Shown here: positions 52,896 through 62,256 of the stretch, one piece after another | Position numbering within the stretch: position 1 is the stretch's first letter | Layout of the letters: every line of letters starts with the position of its first letter | Source: Thiodiazotropha sp040506275 | GTDB taxonomy: Bacteria > Pseudomonadota > Gammaproteobacteria > Chromatiales > Chromatiaceae | Length of the DNA stretch: 64,000 bases | Reading direction: 5' to 3' | Assembly (NCBI GenBank): GCA_040506275.1 | Contig: JBEVXD010000004.1 | Span: 1 to 64,000, forward strand | Translations under genes and position numbers: made by a program | The notes under the pieces: model-generated | Databases searched by the model: none | What the model was told of the DNA's origin: nothing | What the model saw: only the letters and a program-made list of their open reading frames with translations

Positions 52896-54197
52896 ATGAG
52901 CATATCGAAACATAAACTAAAAAATTTAGTTCTTGGCACAGCTACAGGTCTTGCACTCTCTATCACCTCACTTGCACAGGCGGCTGATACCATCAAGGTA
53001 GGTATTCTGCACTCACTGTCCGGAACTATGGCGATCAGTGAAACCACACTTAAAGACACCATGCTTATGCTGATCAAAGAGCAGAATGCCAAGGGTGGTC
53101 TTCTTGGTAAAAAATTGGAACCGGTGGTAGTCGATCCTGCTTCCAACTGGCCGTTATTTGCTGAAAAAGCCCGTGAACTGCTCAGTAAACATGAAGTCTC
53201 TGCCATCTTCGGTAACTGGACCTCGGTATCAAGAAAGTCGGTACTTCCAGTTGTCGAGGAGTTGAATGGGCTGCTCTTCTACCCAGTTCAGTATGAAGGT
53301 GAAGAATCTTCTAAAAATGTCTTCTACACTGGTGCCGCACCAAACCAACAAGCGATTCCTGCAGTTGACTATCTAATGAATGAAATTGAGGTAAAGCGTT
53401 GGGTATTGGCAGGCACCGATTACGTCTATCCACGTACCACCAACAAAATCCTTGAGGCCTATTTGAAAGCCAAGGGTGTATCCGATAAAGACATAATGAT
53501 CAATTACACTCCCTTTGGTCATTCTGACTGGCAATCCATCGTCTCTGATATCAAGAAATTCGGCTCCACTGGCGTGAAGACTGCGGTGGTCTCCACCATC
53601 AACGGTGATGCAAATGTACCGTTCTATAAAGAACTGGGCAATCAGGGACTCTCTGCAGAAGACATTCCTGTCGTTGCATTCTCAGTTGGTGAGGAGGAGC
53701 TCTCCGGCATCGATACAAAACCCCTCGTCGGCCATCTCGCCGCCTGGAACTATTTCATGAGTGTGGATAGTGAAGCCAACGATGAATTCATTAGTGCCTG
53801 GAAAGGTTTCATCAAGGATGACAAACGAGTCACCAACGATCCAATGGAGGCCCACTACATCGGTTTCAATATGTGGGTAAAAGCGGTTGAAAAGGCGGGC
53901 ACAACCGATTCCGACGCTGTGCAGGAAGCGATCATCGGCGTCTCAGTTCCTAACCTGACAGGCGGCCTTTCAGCAATGATGCCTAATCACCATGTGACCA
54001 AACCTGTACTGATTGGTGAGATTCAGGATGATGGTCAGTTTGAGGTTGTCTGGGAGACATCCGGCCTGGTGGCTGGTGATGCCTGGTCCGACTTCTTACC
54101 CGGTTCCAAGGATATTATCTCCGATTGGAGAACGCCTCTCTCCTGCGGCAACTACAACGTTAAAACAAGTAAGTGTTCAGGACAGAACTACGAATAA
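52896..54197 (+). CDS. urtA: Urea ABC transporter substrate-binding protein
   Basis: 433 residues. Signal peptide ends AQA (about 30). The mature protein is the UrtA/AmiC-like type I periplasmic-binding fold: TIKVGILHSLSGTMAISETTLKD at the start, FGNWTSVSRKSVLP, FYPVQYEGEESSKNVFY and NYFMSVDSEANDEF near the end. These are highly conserved UrtA regions. It delivers urea to UrtBC. It is separated from urtB by 248 bp containing a REP palindrome, which may raise the ratio of binding protein to permease. Confidence 0.95.
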   Translation: MSISKHKLKNLVLGTATGLALSITSLAQAADTIKVGILHSLSGTMAISETTLKDTMLMLIKEQNAKGGLLGKKLEPVVVDPASNWPLFAEKARELLSKHEVSAIFGNWTSVSRKSVLPVVEELNGLLFYPVQYEGEESSKNVFYTGAAPNQQAIPAVDYLMNEIEVKRWVLAGTDYVYPRTTNKILEAYLKAKGVSDKDIMINYTPFGHSDWQSIVSDIKKFGSTGVKTAVVSTINGDANVPFYKELGNQGLSAEDIPVVAFSVGEEELSGIDTKPLVGHLAAWNYFMSVDSEANDEFISAWKGFIKDDKRVTNDPMEAHYIGFNMWVKAVEKAGTTDSDAVQEAIIGVSVPNLTGGLSAMMPNHHVTKPVLIGEIQDDGQFEVVWETSGLVAGDAWSDFLPGSKDIISDWRTPLSCGNYNVKTSKCSGQNYE

Positions 54198-54267
54198 CTT
54201 TCGTGGGTTAACGCTTCGATTGGATTACTTATCAATGGCTCCAGGGAGGGAGCCGATTAGGTAAACC

Positions 54268-54378
54268 GTAGGGTGCGACCCTGCCGCACCGGACCATGCG
54301 ATTTAAATAAACACCACAGGTATACATCATTATTTTTCAAGCCGGCTAACCCGCATGGTGCGGCAGGCCGCACCCTAC
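54268..54378. repeat. REP-type inverted pair between urtA and urtB
   Basis: GTAGGGTGCGACCCTGCCGC (left, then ACC) and the complement of the right arm (54357-54378) agree at all but two positions, with CCATGCG extending both arms. A related single unit is at 62202-62226 after ureC. It probably protects the urtA transcript from 3' decay. Confidence 0.85.
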
Positions 54379-54445
54379 ATCCAGGACATCCCTGAATACT
54401 TGTTATCAACATGAGTCACATAATATCTCTCAACTGACAAAAAAC

Positions 54446-56065
54446 ATGACCATCACCCATACAATAAAAAGGTTACTTCTGTTCCTTGCACTGATCATGA
54501 TCCCTGGCACTTCAATCTATGCCATGTCGCCGAATCAGAATATGGAACAAGCAGTTGAATTGTTGAAAGCCAAACGATTTGAACAAAAGTATAAGGCCAT
54601 TGAACTGCTGGCTGGTTCTGCAGAACCACAGGCTCAAGTGATTCTGAAAGCCCTGTTGGAGCGTCGTCTTTTCAAGCTAAAGAAAGACCAACAGATGGTC
54701 ATAGCTGACAAGCAGGGGAAAGAGTATCTCATTCAACATGCTGTCACACAGGAATCCCTCGGCAAAGTAAAAAAACGATCATTAAAGAAGATCTCCGTTA
54801 ACAATAAAATGCGTACCAAGATACGTGGTGCACTTGCGAGTTTCGATCTAAAGAGTCCCGACAGGGAGAAGCGACTAGCCGCTGTTGAACAGATTCTGGA
54901 TCAAGCTGATATCCAAAAAGCTACAATCGTACGTCCGCTGCTGAAAGAGGAGCCGGATGAGGATATTCGTGAGGCGATGTCGATCATTATCGCCCTCTCC
55001 GATCTTACTGAAGGTAATCCACAACAACGTAATGATGCTGTCGAATTTCTCAGTGGCAACATCCATCCTGCGGTGCGGAATGCATTAAACCGTCTGCAGC
55101 AACAGCCACAGGATGAGGCCTTGGCCAGCAGTATAAAACTGGCATTGGACAGTATCGATGCCAAGCTTCAGTTCTACAGTGTTATCGAAAATCTCTTCTT
55201 CGGTCTCAGTCTTGGTTCTGTGCTGGTGCTGGCGGCAATCGGCCTGGCCATCACTTTCGGCGTCATGGGTGTGATCAACATGGCCCATGGTGAATTGATC
55301 ATGATTGGAGCCTATACCACCTATGTCATTCAGACCTTAATGCCGGACAATATCGGAGCTGCTACCCTGATTGCCATACCGGCTGCCTTTCTGGTTGCCG
55401 CTCTGGTTGGCATCGCAATTGAAAGAGGGGTGATCCGATTTCTCTATGGCCGATCCCTGGAGACCCTGCTGGCAACCTTTGGCATCAGTCTGATCCTGCA
55501 ACAGACAGTGCGCTCAATCTTCTCACCGCTGAACCGATCAGTTGAAACCCCCTCCTGGATGAGTGGTGTCTGGGAGATCAACAACGCCCTCTCTCTTACG
55601 TTGAACCGGCTCTATATCATTGTCTTCTGTCTACTGGTATTTGCTGCCCTGTTTTTTGTTTTGAAAAAGACTGTGCTCGGACTACAGGTAAGAGCAGTAT
55701 CACAAAACCGTGCCATGGCACGTGCCATGGGGGTTCGCTCTGAATGGGTTGATGCGATGACCTTTGGCCTGGGTTCCGGAGTAGCCGGTATTGCCGGTGT
55801 GGCACTTAGTCAACTGACCAATGTAGGACCCAACCTGGGACAGGCCTACATCATCGACAGTTTCATGGTGGTGGTTTTTGGCGGCGTCGGCAATCTATGG
55901 GGAACACTGGTCAGCGGCATGTCCTTGGGTGTTGCCAATAAGTTTCTAGAACCTTGGTCTGGCGCTGTACTGGCTAAAATCCTGGTACTTGTATTCATCA
56001 TCCTGTTTATTCAAAAAAGGCCAAAGGGACTCTTCCCTCAGAAAGGCCGGGCTGCGGAGGGTTAA
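54446..56065 (+). CDS. urtB: Urea ABC transporter permease UrtB
   Basis: 539 residues. A signal peptide-like start is followed by an alpha-helical repeat region of about 200 residues (MEQAVELLKAKRFEQKYKAIELLA) that is a known N-terminal extension of this subunit. The LivH-type permease begins near residue 245 (FFGLSLGSVLVLAAIGLAITFGVMGVINMAHGEL) with about eight membrane segments. It forms the urea channel with UrtC. No clear ribosome site is seen before the ATG. Confidence 0.94.
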   Translation: MTITHTIKRLLLFLALIMIPGTSIYAMSPNQNMEQAVELLKAKRFEQKYKAIELLAGSAEPQAQVILKALLERRLFKLKKDQQMVIADKQGKEYLIQHAVTQESLGKVKKRSLKKISVNNKMRTKIRGALASFDLKSPDREKRLAAVEQILDQADIQKATIVRPLLKEEPDEDIREAMSIIIALSDLTEGNPQQRNDAVEFLSGNIHPAVRNALNRLQQQPQDEALASSIKLALDSIDAKLQFYSVIENLFFGLSLGSVLVLAAIGLAITFGVMGVINMAHGELIMIGAYTTYVIQTLMPDNIGAATLIAIPAAFLVAALVGIAIERGVIRFLYGRSLETLLATFGISLILQQTVRSIFSPLNRSVETPSWMSGVWEINNALSLTLNRLYIIVFCLLVFAALFFVLKKTVLGLQVRAVSQNRAMARAMGVRSEWVDAMTFGLGSGVAGIAGVALSQLTNVGPNLGQAYIIDSFMVVVFGGVGNLWGTLVSGMSLGVANKFLEPWSGAVLAKILVLVFIILFIQKRPKGLFPQKGRAAEG

Positions 56066-56068
56066 GAC

Positions 56069-57157
56069 GTGGCTCTACTAAATATGTTGAAAGCCGATCG
56101 TGGCGGACTGATATTTCTTGTCCTGTTGCTGTTGGTCGCGATTCTGGTACCGATCCTCAATCTATTTACCGACCCGACCAACCCCATCCATATCTCAACC
56201 TATACCGTCACCCTGCTTGGTAAATATCTTGCCTTTGCACTGCTTGCTGTTGCAGTGGATCTGGTCTGGGGCTACCTGGGTATACTCAGTCTCGGACACG
56301 GTGCATTCTTTGCCCTGGGTGGCTATGCCATGGGTATGTATCTGATGCGCCAGATTGGTGAACGGGGTGTCTATGGTGACCCTTTGTTACCCGATTTCAT
56401 GGTCTTTCTGAACTGGGACAGTCTGCCCTGGTTCTGGAGTGGCTTCGATATGTTCTGGTTTGCTCTGTTGATGGTGATGGTGGTACCTGGGGTACTCGCC
56501 TTTGTCTTCGGCTGGTTGGCTTTCCGCTCGCGGGTTACCGGTGTCTATCTTTCCATTATCACCCAAGCATTGACCTACGCTTTGATGCTTGCCTTTTTCC
56601 GTAATGAAATGGGATTTGGTGGCAACAATGGATTAACTGATTTCAAGGATATTCTGGGATTCAGCCTGCAGGAAGATACCACCCGCCTGGCCCTGTTTGT
56701 CACCTCAGCCCTGGCCTTGGCCCTGGGCTATATCGCCTGTCGCATGATTGTCACCTCACGCCTGGGTCGGGTTGCGGTCGCCATTAGGGATGCGGAAGAC
56801 AGAACCCGTTTCACTGGATACAAGGTTGAGCATATCAAGCTGGCAATCTTCACCTTTTCCGCAGTACTCGCCGGGATTGCCGGTGCCCTCTATGTCCCCC
56901 AGGTAGGGATCATCAATCCTGGTGAGTTTTCACCCTTGAACTCTATTGAGATTGTTATCTGGGTCGCGGTAGGTGGCCGGGCAACGCTCTACGGCGCCGC
57001 TGCCGGTGCTCTGATGGTGAATTATGGAAAAAGCTATTTCACCGCAGCACTTCCGGAAGTCTGGCTGTTTGCACTTGGCGCACTCTTCGTCCTGGTTACG
57101 ATATTCCTCCCTAAAGGGGTGATCGGTCTCTTCAAGGCCAAGGATAAAGTGTCATGA
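56069..57157 (+). CDS. urtC: Urea ABC transporter permease UrtC
   Basis: 362 residues, LivM-type permease with about nine membrane segments (conserved VAVDLVWGYLGILSLGHGAFFALGGYAMGMYL and GRVAVAIRDAEDRTRFTGY loop). GTG start at 56069, three bases after the urtB stop, with GGAGGG upstream. The stop overlaps urtD by four bases. It partners with UrtB. No abnormality is seen. Confidence 0.94.
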   Translation: MALLNMLKADRGGLIFLVLLLLVAILVPILNLFTDPTNPIHISTYTVTLLGKYLAFALLAVAVDLVWGYLGILSLGHGAFFALGGYAMGMYLMRQIGERGVYGDPLLPDFMVFLNWDSLPWFWSGFDMFWFALLMVMVVPGVLAFVFGWLAFRSRVTGVYLSIITQALTYALMLAFFRNEMGFGGNNGLTDFKDILGFSLQEDTTRLALFVTSALALALGYIACRMIVTSRLGRVAVAIRDAEDRTRFTGYKVEHIKLAIFTFSAVLAGIAGALYVPQVGIINPGEFSPLNSIEIVIWVAVGGRATLYGAAAGALMVNYGKSYFTAALPEVWLFALGALFVLVTIFLPKGVIGLFKAKDKVS

Positions 57158-57996
57158 AGACCCTAGATCAAATACGTGACACCATGCGTCGGGACCGGGT
57201 GTTTGATTTCATGCTGCAGACAACTGGCTTGGAGGTCGATGTCTCTCACGGCACCATCCTCTATCTGGAGGATATCTCAGTAAGCTTTGATGGCTTCAAG
57301 GCGATCAACAATCTCAACCTCTACATTGATGCCGGAGAGCTGCGCTGTATCATTGGACCCAATGGCGCAGGCAAGACCACCATGATGGACATCATTACCG
57401 GCAAGACCCGGCCCGATACCGGCAGTGCCTATTTCGGACAGAACATCGATCTACTACACCTCAGTGAACCTGAGATTGCTCAAGCAGGAATCGGACGAAA
57501 ATTTCAGAAACCCACTGTTTTCGAATCCCATACCCTATTTGAAAATCTCGAACTCGCTATGGCAGGTGACAAACGGGTCTGGCCGACCCTGATTGCTCAA
57601 CTGAATCCTCTGCAAAAGGAACATATAGAAGAGGTGCTTGAAACCATCGGTCTTCAGGAAAATCGACATCAACTGGCAGGCTCCCTCTCCCATGGTCAGA
57701 AGCAGTGGCTGGAGATTGGTATGCTACTGATGCAGAACCCCAAGTTACTGCTGGTCGATGAGCCTGTCGCCGGCATGACCCATCAGGAGATGGATCGTAC
57801 CGCAGAGCTACTCACCTCCCTGGCCGGACAACACTCCGTGGTTGTGGTGGAGCATGACATGGATTTTGTACGATCCATTGCGCAAAAGGTTACGGTGTTG
57901 CATCAGGGTAGTGTTTTGGCTGAAGGGAGTATGAATGAAGTACAGAATGATCCCCGGGTGGTAGAGGTCTATCTCGGCGAACAGGGGGAGGGCTGA
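57154..57996 (+). CDS. urtD: Urea ABC transporter ATPase UrtD
   Basis: 280 residues. LivG-type ATPase: Walker A GPNGAGKTT, signature LSHGQKQWLEIGMLL, Walker B LLLVDEPVAGMTHQE, H-loop VVVEHDMDFV. The N-terminus carries about 30 extra residues (MKTLDQIRDTMRRDRVFDFM) typical of UrtD. It couples ATP hydrolysis to urea import with UrtE. ATGA overlap with urtC. Confidence 0.95.
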   Translation: MKTLDQIRDTMRRDRVFDFMLQTTGLEVDVSHGTILYLEDISVSFDGFKAINNLNLYIDAGELRCIIGPNGAGKTTMMDIITGKTRPDTGSAYFGQNIDLLHLSEPEIAQAGIGRKFQKPTVFESHTLFENLELAMAGDKRVWPTLIAQLNPLQKEHIEEVLETIGLQENRHQLAGSLSHGQKQWLEIGMLLMQNPKLLLVDEPVAGMTHQEMDRTAELLTSLAGQHSVVVVEHDMDFVRSIAQKVTVLHQGSVLAEGSMNEVQNDPRVVEVYLGEQGEG

Positions 57997-58000
57997 TCCC

Positions 58001-58696
58001 ATGTTGAAGATTGAAAAACTCAATCAGTTCTACGGTGAGTCTCATACTTTATGGGATCTCGACCTGGATGTACCACAAGGCCAATGCACCTGCCTGATGG
58101 GACGTAACGGGGTCGGCAAGACCACACTGCTCCAGTGCGTTATGGGATTGCTGCCGGTTAAATCAGGAGAGATTCAGTTTAGTGGTGAAAAGATCAGCAA
58201 ACTGATCCCCGAACGAAGGGCACCGATGGGCATAGGTTATGTACCGCAGGGTCGACAGATTTTCCCCATGCTCACAGTAGAAGAGAATCTGCGTATAGGA
58301 TTACCTGTACGCAAAAAGGATCGAAACAAGATCCCCGATTTTATCTATGAACTCTTCCCGGTACTCAAAGAGATGCTCGACAGAAAGGGAGGGGATCTCT
58401 CAGGTGGTCAACAACAACAGCTGGCTATCGGACGAGCCCTGGTGATCGACCCAAAATTATTGATACTCGACGAGCCAACCGAAGGAATTCAACCTAATAT
58501 TGTACAAGAGATTGGTGATATTATAATCAGACTGAATCGGGAGATCGGTTTGACAGTATTACTGGTTGAACAGAAGCTTCCATTTGCCCGCAAGGTAGCC
58601 GATCGTTTCTGCATTCTGGATCGGGGACGCCAGGTTGCCGCAGGGGAGATGGAAAACCTGAACGATGACCTGATTCGACAATACCTGACTGTTTAA
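58001..58696 (+). CDS. urtE: Urea ABC transporter ATPase UrtE
   Basis: 231 residues. LivF-type ATPase: Walker A GRNGVGKTT, signature LSGGQQQQLAIGRALV, Walker B LLILDEPTEGIQPN, H-loop LLVEQKLPFA. Four bases after urtD. It completes the UrtABCDE high-affinity urea transporter, whose product feeds the adjacent urease. Confidence 0.95.
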   Translation: MLKIEKLNQFYGESHTLWDLDLDVPQGQCTCLMGRNGVGKTTLLQCVMGLLPVKSGEIQFSGEKISKLIPERRAPMGIGYVPQGRQIFPMLTVEENLRIGLPVRKKDRNKIPDFIYELFPVLKEMLDRKGGDLSGGQQQQLAIGRALVIDPKLLILDEPTEGIQPNIVQEIGDIIIRLNREIGLTVLLVEQKLPFARKVADRFCILDRGRQVAAGEMENLNDDLIRQYLTV

Positions 58697-58718
58697 CGTC
58701 TTAAGGAGCCTGATTATC

Positions 58719-58907
58719 ATGAAGAACCTTGGCATGCTCTACTTAACATTGCTCGCCCTTTACAGCAGCACAGCGATGGCACATCACGGTCCATCTTCAA
58801 TAGGACATCTTATTGAACACTCGTTGATTATGCTGGCCATCGGCCTGCCCCTCTTCTATGGATTCAGGTACCTGTTGGCTAATAAAAAGCGGGACAAGGA
58901 ACGCTAA
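58719..58907 (+). CDS. Small membrane protein between urtE and ureD
   Basis: 62 residues, start with AAGGAG upstream. A signal peptide (about 1-21, ending TAMA), then a His-containing segment (HHGPSSIGHLIEHS), one membrane helix (about 34-52) and a basic tail (NKKRDKER). I do not recognise a family. The His cluster is compatible with metal (e.g. nickel) binding, but that is inference from the urease context. Tight spacing suggests it belongs to the operon. Confidence 0.55.
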   Translation: MKNLGMLYLTLLALYSSTAMAHHGPSSIGHLIEHSLIMLAIGLPLFYGFRYLLANKKRDKER

Positions 58908-58973
58908 AACAAGCACAGCCCTTGTCTATCAAGACTCGGTTATAGAGGCTGCCAGCCAGGACACAGAACAACA

Positions 58974-59807
58974 ATGCAAACTGCATTAAATAAGACTACC
59001 CCTGGTTGGCAAGCTCAACTTAGACTTGGGTTTCGCACTACACCGAACAAAACCATACTTGCTGAGCGCTTCCGGCATGGCCCACTGTCAGTGCAACGGG
59101 CCTTCTATCCTGAACAGGATCTCTGCCATGTCTATCTGTTGCATCCACCTGGTGGTGTAGTAGGTGGCGACACCCTGGATATCCAGGTCGATGTAGCACA
59201 CAACGCCAATGCCCTGATCACGACCCCAGGTGCAGGCAAGTTCTACCGCTCCTGCGGCCCAACTGCGCTACAGCAACAACATCTTAATGTCTCTGGCGGA
59301 TCACTGGAGTGGTTCCCACAGGAGAACATTCTCTTCCCTGGTGCCGAGGCGACCATCTCTACTCAGGTCAGGCTGGATAACCAGGCCCAATTTATCGGCT
59401 GGGAAATAAATTGTCTGGGACGACCGACAATCAACGAAACGTTTGATCAGGGAGAAGCGGTCTTCAAATTCGCGCTATGGCGAGATAGCCAACCCCTGTT
59501 GCTGGAACGAATGGTGATTCAAGGAGAAAAATGTTTAACCGGCAGTGCAAGCCTTAGGGGATATCCAGTTATGGCATCTCTCTATGCGACACTCGAAGAG
59601 ACTTCATTAATCGACAAAGTCCGCACCCTGATTAATACCGAAGAGAATCAACAGCTGGGTATCACTCATACGGACGGCGTGTTGATCGTTCGCTATCTTG
59701 GTGGCTCAACCGAACAGGCCCGAAATCTCTTCAAACGTATCTGGAAGGAACTGAGACCGATCATACTGAATCGACCCGCCTGCGAGCCGCGGGTCTGGAA
59801 CACCTAA
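58974..59807 (+). CDS. ureD: Urease accessory protein UreD
   Basis: 277 residues, the UreD/UreH scaffold that binds apo-urease and UreF/UreG for nickel delivery. Conserved parts are GPLSVQRAFYPE, HPPGGVVGGD and TPGAGKFYRS near the N-terminus and GRPTINETFDQG in the middle. The start is ATG 58974. It is 67 bp after the small membrane gene and 22 bp before ureAB. Confidence 0.94.
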   Translation: MQTALNKTTPGWQAQLRLGFRTTPNKTILAERFRHGPLSVQRAFYPEQDLCHVYLLHPPGGVVGGDTLDIQVDVAHNANALITTPGAGKFYRSCGPTALQQQHLNVSGGSLEWFPQENILFPGAEATISTQVRLDNQAQFIGWEINCLGRPTINETFDQGEAVFKFALWRDSQPLLLERMVIQGEKCLTGSASLRGYPVMASLYATLEETSLIDKVRTLINTEENQQLGITHTDGVLIVRYLGGSTEQARNLFKRIWKELRPIILNRPACEPRVWNT

Positions 59808-59829
59808 CCCGACAATCGAGGAACACAAC

Positions 59830-60468
59830 GTGGAACTTACGCCCAGAGAAAAAGACAAGCTGTTGCTGTTTACTGCCGGACTGCTGGCAGAGCGGCGTAA
59901 GGAGAAGGGTCTCAAACTCAACTATCCGGAAGCGATGGCCTATATCAGTTGCGCCATCCTGGAAGGGGCGAGAGAGGGACAGACGGTGGCCCAACTGATG
60001 GACTTTGGCCGCACCCTGTTAACCAGTGATGATGTGATGCCCGGAATCCCTGAGATGATCCATGAGGTTCAAATCGAGGCTACCTTTCCGGATGGCACCA
60101 AACTGGTAACGGTACATGACCCCATACTCCCCACCACCGCTGACCAGGGCGACGCAATCATCCCAGGCGAGACCATCACCATGCCAGGAGATCGGGAACT
60201 GAACGAAGGACGGGAGAGGGTCACTGTTTCTGTAGACAATACCGGAGACCGTCCAATACAAGTCGGTTCCCACTACCACTTTGCGGAGACCAACCCGGCC
60301 CTCAGCTTCGACAGAGATAAAGCAAAGGGTTTCCGACTCGATATCGCTGCAGGAACAGCCGTACGCTTTGAACCGGGTCAAACCCGGGAAGTCACCCTGG
60401 TAGCCTTTGCCGGCAACCGGCAGGTATATGGCTTCAATGCCGCCGTCATGGGCCCACTGGAGGAGTAA
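59830..60468 (+). CDS. ureAB: Urease gamma-beta fused subunit
   Basis: 212 residues: residues 1-100 are the gamma subunit (MELTPREKDKLLLFTAGLLA, KLNYPEAMAYIS, VMPGIPEMIHEVQIEATFPDG) and about 108-212 the beta subunit (PGE-x3-PGDRELNEGRE, VGSHYHFAETNPAL, RLDIAAGTAVRFEPG). In most proteobacteria ureA and ureB are separate; Helicobacter has a similar fusion. GTG start at 59830. Three bases before ureC. Forms the urease scaffold with UreC. Confidence 0.94.
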   Translation: MELTPREKDKLLLFTAGLLAERRKEKGLKLNYPEAMAYISCAILEGAREGQTVAQLMDFGRTLLTSDDVMPGIPEMIHEVQIEATFPDGTKLVTVHDPILPTTADQGDAIIPGETITMPGDRELNEGRERVTVSVDNTGDRPIQVGSHYHFAETNPALSFDRDKAKGFRLDIAAGTAVRFEPGQTREVTLVAFAGNRQVYGFNAAVMGPLEE

Positions 60469-60471
60469 CAT

Positions 60472-62175
60472 ATGAGCAGCATCAGCAAACAAGCCTATGC
60501 GGAAATGTATGGCGCCACCGTTGGTGACCGGGTCCGTCTTGGAGATACAGAACTCTTTATCGAAGTCGAGCAGGACCATACCCAATATGGTGACGAGGTG
60601 AAATTCGGCGGTGGCAAGGTGATCCGCGACGGTATGGGCCAGAGTCAGCTCGCCAGTGCCGAGACTGCCGACACAGTCATCACCAATGCCCTGATCCTTG
60701 ATCACTGGGGTGTTGTAAAGGCGGATATCGGCATTAAGAACGGGCGCATCAGCGGCATCGGTAAGGCGGGTAACCCTGACATTCAACCCGGTGTGAATAT
60801 CATCATCGGCCCTGGCACTGAAGCTATTGCCGGGGAGGGTTCCATCCTCACCGCCGGTGGCATCGACTCCCATATTCACTTCATCTGTCCCCAGCAGGTG
60901 GATGACGCTCTGATGTCAGGGGTCACCACCATGCTCGGTGGTGGCACAGGCCCTGCGACGGGCACCAATGCCACTACCTGCACCCCTGGCCCCTGGCATA
61001 TACATCGCATGTTGCAGGCCTCTGAGGTCTTACCTATGAATCTGGGTTATCTGGGTAAGGGTAACGCCAGTCTCCCCGCTGGCCTGAATGAACAGATCCT
61101 GGCTGGTGCGATCGGACTGAAACTGCATGAAGACTGGGGCACCACCCCAGCCGCTATCGATAACTGTCTGAGTGTTGCCGACAACTATGATGTCCAAGTC
61201 GCCATTCATACCGACACGCTCAATGAATCAGGCTTTGTGGAACACTCCCTGGCGGCCATGAAAGGGCGCACTATTCACACCTACCACACTGAGGGTGCCG
61301 GAGGTGGACATGCTCCGGACATCATCAAGGCCTGTGGGCATGCCCACGTTCTGCCCTCCTCAACCAATCCAACGAGGCCCTACACAGTAAACACAGTGGA
61401 CGAACATCTGGACATGCTGATGGTCTGTCACCACCTGGACCCCAATATTGCAGAGGATGTCGCCTTTGCAGAATCCCGTATCCGTCGGGAGACCATTGCA
61501 GCCGAAGATATCCTTCACGACCTGGGTGCCTTCTCCATGATCGCTTCGGACTCCCAGGCCATGGGGCGTGTCGGCGAGGTGATTACCCGAACCTGGCAAA
61601 CTGCACATAAGATGAAGATCCAACGTGGCAGCCTGGAGGGCGATCCTAAACAACACGATAATCTACGCGCCAGAAGATATATCGCCAAGTACACCATCAA
61701 CCCGGCTCTGGCTCATGGCATCTCCCATGAAGTGGGCTCAGTGGCAGTGGGGAAACTGGCCGACCTGGTGCTCTGGAAACCGGCTTTCTTCGGTGTTAAA
61801 CCCAGCCTGATTATTAAAGGTGGCATGATATCTGCGGCTCCCATGGGTGACCCCAATGCCTCAATACCAACCCCGCAACCTGTACACTACAGGCATATGT
61901 TCGGTGCATTGGGCCCCGCCTGTCAGGCGACCCGAATGACCTTTCTTTCACAGGCCGCAAAAGAGACAGGCATAGACCAACAGTTGGAACTGAAATCCAT
62001 GATTGGCACAGTCAGCCAGTGCCGCTCAGTCAACAAAGCAGAGATGATTCTGAATAATTATCAACCCGATATAGAGGTCGATCCGCAAACCTACCAGGTC
62101 AAAGCTGACGGCAACCTGCTGACCTGTGAGCCAGCGGAATCACTGCCACTGGCACAAAAATATTTTCTGTTCTGA
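60472..62175 (+). CDS. ureC: Urease alpha subunit (catalytic)
   Basis: 567 residues. All nickel ligands and catalytic residues occupy canonical positions: His134 and His136 (GGIDSHIHF), carbamylated Lys217 and His219 (GLKLHED), His246 (IHTDTLN), His272, Cys319-His320 (MVCHH flap) and Asp360 (MIASDSQ). It splits urea to ammonia and carbamate in the cytoplasm. Full length and no anomalies. Confidence 0.97.
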   Translation: MSSISKQAYAEMYGATVGDRVRLGDTELFIEVEQDHTQYGDEVKFGGGKVIRDGMGQSQLASAETADTVITNALILDHWGVVKADIGIKNGRISGIGKAGNPDIQPGVNIIIGPGTEAIAGEGSILTAGGIDSHIHFICPQQVDDALMSGVTTMLGGGTGPATGTNATTCTPGPWHIHRMLQASEVLPMNLGYLGKGNASLPAGLNEQILAGAIGLKLHEDWGTTPAAIDNCLSVADNYDVQVAIHTDTLNESGFVEHSLAAMKGRTIHTYHTEGAGGGHAPDIIKACGHAHVLPSSTNPTRPYTVNTVDEHLDMLMVCHHLDPNIAEDVAFAESRIRRETIAAEDILHDLGAFSMIASDSQAMGRVGEVITRTWQTAHKMKIQRGSLEGDPKQHDNLRARRYIAKYTINPALAHGISHEVGSVAVGKLADLVLWKPAFFGVKPSLIIKGGMISAAPMGDPNASIPTPQPVHYRHMFGALGPACQATRMTFLSQAAKETGIDQQLELKSMIGTVSQCRSVNKAEMILNNYQPDIEVDPQTYQVKADGNLLTCEPAESLPLAQKYFLF

Positions 62176-62201
62176 GTATCAGGAAACCTCTAAATAAAAT
62201 A

Positions 62202-62226
62202 TAGGGTGCGGCCCTGCCGCACCATT
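62202..62226. repeat. REP-type palindrome between ureC and ureE
   Basis: TAGGGTGCGGCCCTGCCGCA then CCATTC, self-complementary (GGGTGCGG / CCGCACC around CCCTG), same unit as in 54268-54378. It lies 27 bp after the ureC stop and may separate the structural and accessory parts of the message. Confidence 0.8.
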
Positions 62227-62256
62227 CACATACTGAAATCTCCAACTAGTTGAGAC

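Noticed and set aside
60019..60879. 286-codon minus-strand frame across ureAB and ureC
   Set aside because: Antisense to two fully intact urease genes and without family resemblance.
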